Part shown: one piece after another, positions 1-5,595 of the stretch | Layout of the letters: each line of letters opens with the position of its first letter | Position numbering within the stretch: the first letter of the stretch is position 1 | Source: an uncultured Clostridium sp. | GTDB taxonomy: Bacteria > Bacillota_A > Clostridia > TANB77 > CAG-508 | Assembly (NCBI GenBank): GCA_947244675.1 | Contig: CAMXLV010000079.1 | Coordinates: 1-8,335 of the forward strand | DNA length: 8,335 nt | Direction of reading: 5' to 3' | Position numbers and translations under genes: made by a program | The notes under the pieces: generated by a model | What the model saw: the letters and a program-made list of their open reading frames with translations, nothing else | What the model was told of the DNA's origin: nothing | Database searches by the model: none

Positions 1-331
1 AGTTGGTGTTTTTTTGCAATTCTTTTACTTTTTTAAAAAACTGTCGGGTAATAAGTCTATATGTAAACTTATTGACACTACCTAAAAATATTGATACAAT
101 CTAAAAAGAAATTATTAAAGAAGTTATTTTAGAAAATAGTAGAACATTGAAAACAAAAAGAAAGCTCTTGTTTTAGCTAAAAAAATATATTTATATGTTA
201 GGAAGTTTGAATTTTTTTTAGCATATAAAAAAGTAAAAAGCAATGTATACTATTTTAAAAGAAGCAAATAATAATGGAAGAAATACATAGAAGAAAAAAC
301 AAATACAGATAGAGCATCAGCCAAAGAAAAA
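1..331. other. Non-coding AT-rich leader region
   Basis: I see no supportable gene here. All six frames are broken by stops or give only short lysine-rich peptides without a ribosome binding site. The stretch holds one near-consensus promoter at 72-100 and a 7-bp dyad (AATAAGT at 50-56, ACTTATT at 67-73) that overlaps its -35 box. The last ~55 bases (275-331) are in frame with the surface-protein remnant that follows and may be its degraded 5' part. Confidence 0.6.
72..100 (+). promoter_or_regulatory. Sigma-A-type promoter
   Basis: TTGACA at 72-77 and TACAAT at 95-100 are separated by exactly 17 bp. The -35 is a perfect match and the -10 differs at one position. The dyad AATAAGT/ACTTATT (50-56/67-73) ends inside the -35 box and could be an operator. 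No intact gene starts close downstream; the nearest coding remnant begins about 230 bp away, so the original target may be lost. Confidence 0.65.
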
Positions 332-1497
332 GTGCAAATAGCAGTAATGGGAAGTTATGGAACAAATGGAAGCATAGAAATACCAACCTTAAGGGAAAAC
401 TTAAAACAAACCGAAGGAGTAACAGGAGCAGAAAATGTAACAAGTTTGCCAACAACAGTAACAGTAGATGGTTATCCAGTAACGATAGAACCGAATGGAA
501 AAGTGATATTAGAAGGAGAAGGAACAGGTGGAAATGATAATGTAGTTCCAACAGCAACTTTAGAAGAAGCGATAGCAAAAAATGCACCATTGAGTACGAC
601 AGAAAATACCATATTAGAAGACAAATATAAAAATATCATTGTACTTCCAGCAGGGTTTAAAATCAATAGTGAATCAGCTGACAATGTAACAGGAGGAGTA
701 GTTATCGAAGATGTAAATCATACAAATACACTTGGAAGTGAATTTGTATGGATCCCAGTAGGAAAAGTGTATACCAATGAAACACAAACAGCAAGTGAAA
801 CCATAAATTTAAGTAGATATACATTTGCAGAAGATGGAACACCTACAGCCTATGGAGCAAATCCAATAGCTATTAATAATAATCGTGAGCCTTGTGATCC
901 AGATGATGAAAATTATGTAGCAAGCTTTGAAGAAAAAGCAGTGTCAAATTTAGGAAATACAGTAGCCTTAAATATAGAAGACTTTAAAATAAAAGCAGTC
1001 CAAAATCATGGATATTATATTGGAAGATATGAAGCAAAAACAGCAGAGAATACAGAAAGACAACTTTATGATAAGGACAATGGAGAGCAAGTAACAGTAA
1101 AAAGGGATAGTTTTATATACAATTATGTAACACAGCCAGAAGCAGCAAGATTAAGTCAAAATATGTATCAGGATAGTAATTTTACAAGTGATTTAATGAA
1201 TAGTTATGCATGGGATACAGCAATTGTATATATGCAGACATTTAGCACGAATAAAAGATATGCAAGACAAAGTAGTTTAAATACAGGAAGTTTAGCAAAT
1301 AAAGGAACGAATCATTTAGAAGAAGTAAAACAAGACAAAATATGTAATATCTGGGATATGGCAAGTAATGCAGTAGAATTGACAACAGAGACTTCTAGCC
1401 ACATGGTAGTGACAAAATGGTGGTTTTGGAAAGTGTTGATAGATGTGGAGCCCAGAGATTTGTTAATGTGAGAATTGGTGTATATTTTAGATTATGA
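332..1497 (+). pseudogene. Decayed pilin-like surface protein with FGE/C-type-lectin-like domain
   Basis: The open frame runs from a GTG at 332 to 1471. Its first ~60 residues look like the stem of clostridial pilin-like proteins, ending in a YPVTIxxxGKV-type motif. After that come hallmarks of the formylglycine-generating-enzyme (SUMF1/C-type lectin) fold: EFVWIPVG (137-144), GYYIGRYEA (227-235), SYAWDTA (291-297) and IWDMASNAVELTTE (340-353), a degenerate form of the usual DMAGNVWEWTTE. No ribosome binding site precedes the GTG. The frame is open upstream only to a TAA at 272-274, so the hydrophobic prepilin leader is missing. After TTETSS the frame turns to non-family sequence, while the +2 frame (about 1402-1497) reads ESVDRCGAQRF...GVYFRL and stops at 1495, which fits the expected C-terminus. 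I infer a pseudogene truncated at the N-terminus and frameshifted at 1396-1432. If intact it would be a secreted surface or adhesin-like protein; FGE catalytic activity is unlikely. Confidence 0.7.
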
Positions 1498-1547
1498 AAT
1501 TATCCTTATGCAATTAATACGAGTAATTTGAAAAGGAGAATTTGATT

Positions 1548-1820
1548 ATGGAAGATGAGAAAAATGTATTGGAGAAATGGTTGGAATTTAGAGAGGAAGA
1601 ACTAGAAACTGGATTAAGCAAGGAAGATAAAAAACATATGTATGACTTTGAGAAATGTGCAGATATGGTTTTGAACTGTGTTGATGGTGATATGTATAAT
1701 TTTGTTAAGAAAGAATTGGACAAGTTAGAGGAAAATATATTGGACAGTATAGGACATTTTAATAGAAAATACTATATGGCAGGATTTAATGATGCATTGG
1801 AGATAATATTGAATAGGTAA
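1548..1820 (+). CDS. Small acidic protein, function unknown
   Basis: This is a 90-residue protein beginning MEDEKNVLEKWLEF. The ATG at 1548 is preferred because the AAAAGGAG at 1531-1538 sits 9 bases upstream; an in-frame TTG at 1542 would be too close. The protein is acidic and mostly helical in appearance, without membrane segments or a signal peptide. Its end, RKYYMAGFNDALEIILN, recalls the YxxGFxxAxxIL ending of small phage- and element-associated helical proteins (DUF6809-like), but the resemblance is weak and I do not assign it. It stands alone: the surface-protein remnant lies upstream and an intrinsic terminator follows eight bases after its stop. No function can be given. Confidence 0.75.
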   Translation: MEDEKNVLEKWLEFREEELETGLSKEDKKHMYDFEKCADMVLNCVDGDMYNFVKKELDKLEENILDSIGHFNRKYYMAGFNDALEIILNR

Positions 1821-1827
1821 AAGTATA

Positions 1828-1854
1828 AGAAGGTAAAGAAATTTGCCTTCTTTT
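1828..1854 (+). terminator. Intrinsic terminator of the 90-residue gene
   Basis: AGAAGGTAAA (1828-1837) pairs with TTTGCCTTCT (1842-1851), one G-T pair included, around a GAAA tetraloop; the T run at 1851-1854 follows. It lies directly after the stop codon at 1818-1820 and separates this gene from the PHP-ATPase operon. Confidence 0.8.
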
Positions 1855-1886
1855 CGTATACAAGTGGAAATAAGTAGAAAAAACAA

Positions 1887-1950
1887 GACAATATTCGACA
1901 AAATATACCCCTTCCAAAATCTGACAAAATATGATAGAATTTTTGAGAGG
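1887..1950 (+). promoter_or_regulatory. Promoter region of PHP-ATPase operon with 0A-box-like site
   Basis: The sequence GACAAAATAT occurs twice (1897-1906 and 1923-1932), with a related GACAATATT at 1887-1895. TTCGACA at 1894-1900 is the exact reverse complement of the Spo0A box core TGTCGAA. A plausible -10 (TATGAT 1930-1935, or TAGAAT 1935-1940) has no good -35 at 17 bp, which fits an activator-dependent promoter. GAGAGG at 1945-1950 is the ribosome binding site of the next gene. Promoter placement and Spo0A control are inference from short motifs. Confidence 0.35.
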
Positions 1951-1958
1951 TGATTTTT

Positions 1959-3983
1959 TTGAAAAAGATAGACTTTCATATTCATACTAAAAGTTCAATT
2001 AGTGATAGCAGTTTTAACTTTAATATTGAAAAGCTAAAGCAATATGTAAAGGAAGCGAGTCTTGATGCTATAGCAATCACAAATCATAACCTATTTGATA
2101 AAGAGCAATTTGAACAAATATCTAGAGAAATTCATATTACAGTATTTCCTGGAATAGAAATTGATTTAGAAGGCGGACATATTATTTTAATAGCTAGACA
2201 AGAAGAATTGGAGGAATTTTCAAAATTATGTAGTGAAATTAGTAAAAAGATTATTAAACAAGGAGATACTTTAACTTATGATGAATTTAATGCTATATTT
2301 ACGAATTTATCAAAATATTTACTTATTCCACATTATAAAAAGGAGCCACATATAAAGAAAGAAATACTTGAAAAATTAGGAAAAAATATTTTTGTAGGAG
2401 AGGTAACTAATCCTAAAAAATGGAACAAATGCATAAAAGATACTAATGAGATTGTTCCTGTGATATTTAGTGACATAAGAATATCAGAGACATTAGAGAA
2501 ATTTTCAATGAATCAAACGTATATTAAATGTGATGAAATGACATTAGATAAAATTAGATTAACACTAAAAGAAAAAAAGAATGTATTTTTATCTCAAGAT
2601 GAAAATATAAACAATTTTCAAATTTTAAAAGATGGAACTTCAGCATCTACAAGATTAAATATTGTTCTTGGGAAAAGATCATCGGGAAAAACACATACAT
2701 TAGATACTATTCAAAAAAATTATTCAAACATGCACATAAAGTATATAAAACAGTTTTCGTTAGTTTCTAATAGTGATAAGGAAAAGTTTGAGCAAAATAT
2801 AAGTAAACAAGAGAATGAAATTTTAGAAAATTATTTAAAGGAACTAAAAGAAATAGTAGAGGATATAAGGAAAATTGATAATATAAAAAATGATAAATCT
2901 ATTGAAGAATATATAGATACATTAAAAGAATATGCACAAAATACTGAAAAAAATGATATATATTCCAGAACTAAATTATTTAATGAGACAAATATGGAAA
3001 CAAAAGCATTGGAAAATTTGCAAGAGTTAATTAAATCATGTGAAATTCTAATTGAAAATGTCGAGTATAGAAAAGTAATAGATGAGCATATAGATATTGA
3101 TAAATTTAAAAAATTATTTATTGATTTAGTAAGTGAATATAACAAGAATAACTTAAATAATAAATTAAAGTTAGAAACTAATAATATAGTAAATATAATA
3201 AAATCGGAACTTGGACAAAAGTCCTCTATAAATCCAGTAAAAGAATTTAGTATAAAAGAAATTGCTAGTGACTTGATTTATATAAAAAAGTTTAATCAGC
3301 TAATAGATATAGTAAATCAAGAAATAAAGATAAATGAAGAAGATAAATATGGTTTTAAAATTGCTACATATATAAAAAAATATAAAAATTCATCTGATTT
3401 AAAAAGCAAGGTTAAATGTTTAAATGGAGTATCAGAAGAGTTTAAAAGTTATAATAAAGATGCATTTGATTACCTAAACAAAATTTATGAGCAGATAGAA
3501 GAAAAATCAATGCTATATAGATGTTTCTGGAAAGTAGAATTTAAAGTATTAAATAAAAACGGAAATGAACTATCAGGAGGAGAAAAGGCAGAATATAATT
3601 TATTATCGGAGCTTGAAGATGCATATAGAAATGATATTGTTTTAATTGATGAACCTGAAAGCTCATTTGACAATATATTTTTAAAAAGTAATGTGATGCA
3701 ACTCATAAGGGATATTTCTGAAAAAACCACCGTATTTTTAGTTACTCATAATAATACTTTAGGCACATTAATAAAAGCAGATTGTATTATATATACAGAA
3801 AATATTTTTGAAAATGGTGAAAATAGATTTTTAGTTTATACAGGGGATATAACTTCAAAATTCTTAGAAACTGTAGATGGAAAAAAAGTAGTAAATTTTA
3901 ATATATTAATGGATACAATGGAAGCTGGGATAGAAGCTTATGAAGAAAGAAGGAATATGTATGAAGCTATTAAGAATAAATAA
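1959..3983 (+). CDS. PHP-domain ABC/SMC-like ATPase (TrlF-like)
   Basis: The TTG at 1959 is chosen as start because GAGAGG (1945-1950) lies 8 bases upstream; the in-frame GTG at 1950 overlaps that site. The 674-residue protein begins with a PHP metal-dependent phosphoesterase domain (about 1-215): HxH at H7/H9, H43 in ITNHN, E67 in FPGIEID, H74 in GGH, H125 in IPH and D172 in FSD. The usual GSDxH ending is degenerate (FSDIR). An ABC-type ATPase follows: Walker A GKRSSGKT (238-245), a charged helical insert of about 290 residues that could form a coiled coil, signature LSGGE (538-542), Walker B IVLIDEPESS (D564, E565) and the switch histidine in VTHNN (H597). All ATPase residues appear intact. 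NCBI groups such PHP-plus-ATPase proteins as TrlF-like; I recall this family from memory. SMC/OLD-like ATPases with nuclease or phosphoesterase domains are common in phage defence, so nucleic-acid processing is likely but inferred. It overlaps its downstream partner by 23 bp. Confidence 0.85.
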   Translation: MKKIDFHIHTKSSISDSSFNFNIEKLKQYVKEASLDAIAITNHNLFDKEQFEQISREIHITVFPGIEIDLEGGHIILIARQEELEEFSKLCSEISKKIIKQGDTLTYDEFNAIFTNLSKYLLIPHYKKEPHIKKEILEKLGKNIFVGEVTNPKKWNKCIKDTNEIVPVIFSDIRISETLEKFSMNQTYIKCDEMTLDKIRLTLKEKKNVFLSQDENINNFQILKDGTSASTRLNIVLGKRSSGKTHTLDTIQKNYSNMHIKYIKQFSLVSNSDKEKFEQNISKQENEILENYLKELKEIVEDIRKIDNIKNDKSIEEYIDTLKEYAQNTEKNDIYSRTKLFNETNMETKALENLQELIKSCEILIENVEYRKVIDEHIDIDKFKKLFIDLVSEYNKNNLNNKLKLETNNIVNIIKSELGQKSSINPVKEFSIKEIASDLIYIKKFNQLIDIVNQEIKINEEDKYGFKIATYIKKYKNSSDLKSKVKCLNGVSEEFKSYNKDAFDYLNKIYEQIEEKSMLYRCFWKVEFKVLNKNGNELSGGEKAEYNLLSELEDAYRNDIVLIDEPESSFDNIFLKSNVMQLIRDISEKTTVFLVTHNNTLGTLIKADCIIYTENIFENGENRFLVYTGDITSKFLETVDGKKVVNFNILMDTMEAGIEAYEERRNMYEAIKNK

Positions 3984-4263
3984 TAATAATGGAGAATTTT
4001 CAACTGATGGAAAAGAATATAAAGAAATGGAACAGATTACTAAGGAAGATATATTTGAGATAATACAAAAAGTAATGAGTATTGATAAAATAGAAGTTGA
4101 TCCAATAAATGAAGATAACAAGATAAATAGTCCAGCACAAAAAATTATTTATGAAAATATTTTTAAAAAAATAAATGAATTAAAACAGAGTAAAAATGAT
4201 ATTATAGAAGAGTGTGAAAGAAAATATAAAGCTGCTTTCGATAAATATAACAGAATAGATTGA
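3961..4263 (+). CDS. Small partner protein of the PHP-ATPase
   Basis: This 100-residue protein begins MKLLRINNNNGEFSTDGKEYKEMEQITKEDIFEIIQKVM. The ATG at 3961 has AAGGAA (3950-3955) five bases upstream; an in-frame ATG at 3940 has no ribosome binding site. The first 23 bp overlap the 3' end of the ATPase gene in another frame, which indicates translational coupling and a fixed stoichiometry or shared function. The sequence has a short beta-like N-terminus (about 1-20) and a charged helical remainder ending KYKAAFDKYNRID, without membrane segments or recognised motifs. Given the arrangement it could be a regulator, antidote or adaptor of the ATPase. No family is recognised. Confidence 0.75.
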   Translation: MKLLRINNNNGEFSTDGKEYKEMEQITKEDIFEIIQKVMSIDKIEVDPINEDNKINSPAQKIIYENIFKKINELKQSKNDIIEECERKYKAAFDKYNRID

Positions 4264-4323
4264 AACATATTATTGAAAAAATATATAGATTAAGTTTTAT
4301 TTTGACTTATTTTACAATAGAGG

Positions 4324-4368
4324 AAGTAAAGAAAAATATTATTTTTAAAATAAAATTTTTCTTTACTT
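4324..4368. repeat. Long AT-rich inverted repeat after the PHP-ATPase operon
   Basis: AAGTAAAGAAAAAT (4324-4337) pairs perfectly with ATTTTTCTTTACTT (4355-4368); the spacer adds another near-complementary ATTTTT/AAAATA segment. It lies 60 bp after the stop of the 100-residue gene. There is no T run after the 3' arm, so it may end or stabilise the operon transcript rather than being a classical terminator. The rest of 4264-4515 holds nothing else I can support. Confidence 0.6.
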
Positions 4369-4515
4369 GTAACTAGTAATAGAAGATTTTAAATACATTA
4401 TAAATCAACTATTTTCGAGCGATAAATTAGTTTTAATATACTATATATTATCTAAATAAGTATATATAGACATTCTATATGGAACTAATATAATACAATT
4501 TTACAAATTTTATAT

Positions 4516-4544
4516 TTGACAAATCCAAAACAATATGCTATTAT
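4516..4544 (+). promoter_or_regulatory. Strong promoter of predicted small RNA
   Basis: TTGACA at 4516-4521 and TATTAT at 4539-4544 are separated by 17 bp, close to the sigma-A consensus. Transcription should start near 4551. The only thing between here and the terminator at 4596-4628 is about 45 bases without a usable reading frame, so the product is expected to be a short RNA. Confidence 0.75.
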
Positions 4545-4550
4545 TTAATT

Positions 4551-4628
4551 ACAAAATAAATGAACTTTGAATATCGCAGTTATTCAAAAATAGTCGTACG
4601 TGTACCCGTGAATGCACGTACTTTTTTT
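4551..4628 (+). ncRNA. Predicted antisense small RNA (~78 nt)
   Basis: A near-consensus promoter (4516-4544) and an intrinsic terminator (4596-4628) bracket this segment, giving a transcript of about 78 nt with no plausible coding sequence. Bases 4573-4595 repeat bases 4798-4820 with 20 of 23 identities, including 15 consecutive bases. Position 4798-4820 on the other strand is the translation start region of the 45-codon gene, so this RNA is complementary to the TTG start codon, the first four codons and the base next to the ribosome binding site of that mRNA. The likely role is to block its translation. The transcript is predicted from sequence; the pairing is direct observation and the regulatory role is inference. 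Confidence 0.6.
4596..4628 (+). terminator. Terminator of the small RNA
   Basis: GTACGTGTA (4596-4604) pairs with TGCACGTAC (4613-4621), including one G-T pair, around the loop CCCGTGAA; seven T residues follow at 4622-4628. A strong intrinsic terminator on the plus strand. Confidence 0.85.
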
Positions 4629-4632
4629 ATGT

Positions 4633-4664
4633 AAAAATAGAGCAGACCGTGAAATCTACTCTAT
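4633..4664 (-). terminator. Terminator of the 45-codon minus-strand gene
   Basis: ATAGAGCAGA (4637-4646) pairs with TCTACTCTAT (4655-4664), with one mismatch. The A run at 4633-4637 gives the T tail when read on the minus strand. It lies 11 bases after the stop of the 45-codon gene (stop 4675-4677), supporting that gene as real and transcribed leftwards. Confidence 0.8.
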
Positions 4665-4674
4665 CGACTAATTA

Positions 4675-4812
4675 TTACTGCTTATCAGTCTTAACTTCTT
4701 TGTCATCTGTAATTTGTTTGTGTTGTTCTAAGTGTTGTTGAAGTATAATGTTTTTTTCTTTTTCTAGTATGTACTTGTCAACAAAATGCAGAATCAAATC
4801 GCAGTTATTCAA
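4675..4812 (-). CDS. 45-residue small protein, target of antisense RNA
   Basis: Read on the minus strand from a TTG at 4812 to a TAA at 4675-4677, this encodes MNNCDLILHFVDKYILEKEK and a polar tail ending DDKEVKTDKQ. AAGGGGG lies about 7 bases before the TTG, TTGATT-17-TAGAAT (4905-4877) is a plausible promoter, and a good intrinsic terminator follows at 4633-4664, so the gene is better supported than its size suggests. The N-terminal half reads as an amphipathic helix and the C-terminal half is charged; there is no true membrane segment. The 5' leader contains palindromic sequence (CTTACGTAAG at 4858-4867; AGAAAGG/CCTTTCT arms near 4837-4855) that could affect translation. The start region is complementary to the small RNA encoded at 4551-4628. 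The family is not recognised; a toxin or regulatory peptide is possible. Confidence 0.6.
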   Translation of the reverse strand: MNNCDLILHFVDKYILEKEKNIILQQHLEQHKQITDDKEVKTDKQ

Positions 4813-4876
4813 TTTTAGTCCCCCTTTCCGCCCTTTAGAAAGGGCTAGCCTTTCTACTTACGTAAGGTTAATAATT

Positions 4877-4905
4877 ATTCTATTATATTTATTAAGTAAA
4901 ATCAA
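4877..4905 (-). promoter_or_regulatory. Possible promoter of the 45-codon gene
   Basis: On the minus strand TTGATT (4905-4900) and TAGAAT (4882-4877) are separated by 17 bp. Transcription would start near 4870 and give a 5' leader of about 58 bases with palindromic sequences before the TTG start at 4812. The background is very AT-rich, so chance matches are common. Confidence 0.4.
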
Positions 4906-5034
4906 GCATATTTTGAATTTTATACAAAAAAATGTTCTCTTATATTTTTGTTCCAAAGCCAATGCTTATTTTACAATTATTTCCAGGTTTTACACTACAA
5001 AAAAGTATGGAAAAATGATGTTTTTTAGTAAGTA

Positions 5035-5060
5035 TAAAATTCTATAGGTATAGAATTTTA
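5035..5060. repeat. 12-bp perfect inverted repeat
   Basis: TAAAATTCTATA (5035-5046) and TATAGAATTTTA (5049-5060) are separated only by GG. The compact symmetry is more typical of a protein binding site such as an operator or recombination half-sites than of a terminator, and no T run of note follows. Confidence 0.7.
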
Positions 5061-5114
5061 CAAAACATAGAGTACCAATTGATTTCAAGTTTTTCTTCCC
5101 CACTTTGACATGTT

Positions 5115-5183
5115 GAGGTATAGAGTCACTATCGAAAGATAGGGAATCTATGCCTCTTAAAAATTTAGAAATAAATTTTTAAG
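5115..5183. other. Candidate structured RNA: tetraloop hairpin plus second hairpin
   Basis: GAGGTATAGA (5115-5124) pairs with TCTATGCCTC (5147-5156). Inside it, CTATC (5129-5133) pairs with GATAG (5138-5142) around a GAAA tetraloop, leaving a four-by-four internal loop GTCA/GGAA. A second stem follows immediately: CTTAAAAATTT (5156-5166) with AAATTTTTAAG (5173-5183). The 10-bp outer helix, GNRA loop and purine-rich internal loop suggest an RNA with tertiary structure, but I do not recognise a known class. Either strand could be the transcribed one, though the GAAA loop favours the plus strand. Confidence 0.5.
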
Positions 5184-5374
5184 ATATAGTACAATTTCAA
5201 GTACAATTTTGTTTTAGCTTTATTTTTTCTTAAGTTGTAATATGATAAGAAAATTTTCTTTAGAAATTTTTTAATATGGGGAGAATTTTACTGAGTAAAT
5301 CGCTGTATATATATTAGAAGGGTTATTGTAATAGTACAAGGTTTTTCTTAATAAATATATAAAGGTGAGGCTTA

Positions 5375-5536
5375 GTGGAAGATAGATATATGAAATTTAA
5401 ATTTGAAAGAGTTATTAACAGAATATTATATGTAGAAGGTGTAATTGATGAAAAAAAGTATAAAAAAGTATCAAAAAAGCTTGATAAATTGCTATTTGAG
5501 GAAAGTAAGAAAAAATTCACTTCAACCTTGACTTAA
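5375..5536 (+). CDS. SHOCT-like small protein upstream of recombinase
   Basis: A GTG at 5375, preceded by AAAGGTGAGG (5361-5370), opens a 53-codon frame beginning MEDRYMKFKFERVINRILYV and ending FTSTLT. An ATG at codon 6 (5390) is an alternative start. The core EGVIDEKKYKKVSKKLDKLL matches the pattern of SHOCT-type short C-terminal domains (a hydrophobic-GxIDExxYxxxxxKLxxL helix pair). Such small proteins are often found near recombinase genes in clostridial elements, which fits its place 60 bp before the recombinase start in the same direction. SHOCT-like modules are thought to mediate oligomerisation; the actual role here is unknown. Confidence 0.65.
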   Translation: MEDRYMKFKFERVINRILYVEGVIDEKKYKKVSKKLDKLLFEESKKKFTSTLT

Positions 5537-5595
5537 TTTAACTTAGTCTAATACAATTTATAAAGTATTAATTGTGTAAGAGGAAGGAGGTATAT

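Larger units (their letters stand above)
4573..4820. repeat. Pair of 23-bp direct repeats
   Basis: Bases 4573-4595 and 4798-4820 agree at 20 of 23 positions: a shared ATCGCAGTTATTCAA, then AAA in the first copy and TTT in the second, then a shared TAGTC. The first copy is inside the predicted small RNA; the second is antisense to the start of the 45-codon gene. The copies are 225 bp apart. Confidence 0.9.
4906..5374. other. Intergenic region rich in inverted repeats
   Basis: No credible gene is present. Besides three consecutive dyads at 5035-5183, described separately, there is a perfect 14-bp palindrome AAGAAAATTTTCTT at 5247-5260 and a close direct repeat of GTACAATTT near 5189-5210. The remainder is AT-rich sequence without recognisable promoters. 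The dense symmetry just ahead of a recombinase operon suggests a control or recombination region, but this is not shown. Confidence 0.5.

Noticed and set aside
255..590. Minus-strand leucine/phenylalanine-rich 111-codon frame that looks membrane-like
   Set aside because: Its hydrophobicity results from reading the lysine/glutamate-rich plus-strand gene backwards; there is no start signal.
2831..3145. Minus-strand frames inside the PHP-ATPase gene (also 3485-3730 and 3906-4121)
   Set aside because: They mirror the strongly supported ATPase and partner frames, have Ser/Phe/Leu-rich products and no ribosome binding sites.
4748..5047. 99-codon plus-strand frame
   Set aside because: It lies antisense to the 45-codon gene and its promoter, has no ribosome binding site, and its Phe/Leu/Lys-rich product looks like translated AT-rich intergenic DNA.
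5115..5156. Group II intron domain V or hammerhead ribozyme
   Set aside because: The GAAA loop is suggestive, but the domain V AGC/GTT base and bulge are absent, the CUGANGA core of a hammerhead is missing, and no intron reverse transcriptase is nearby.
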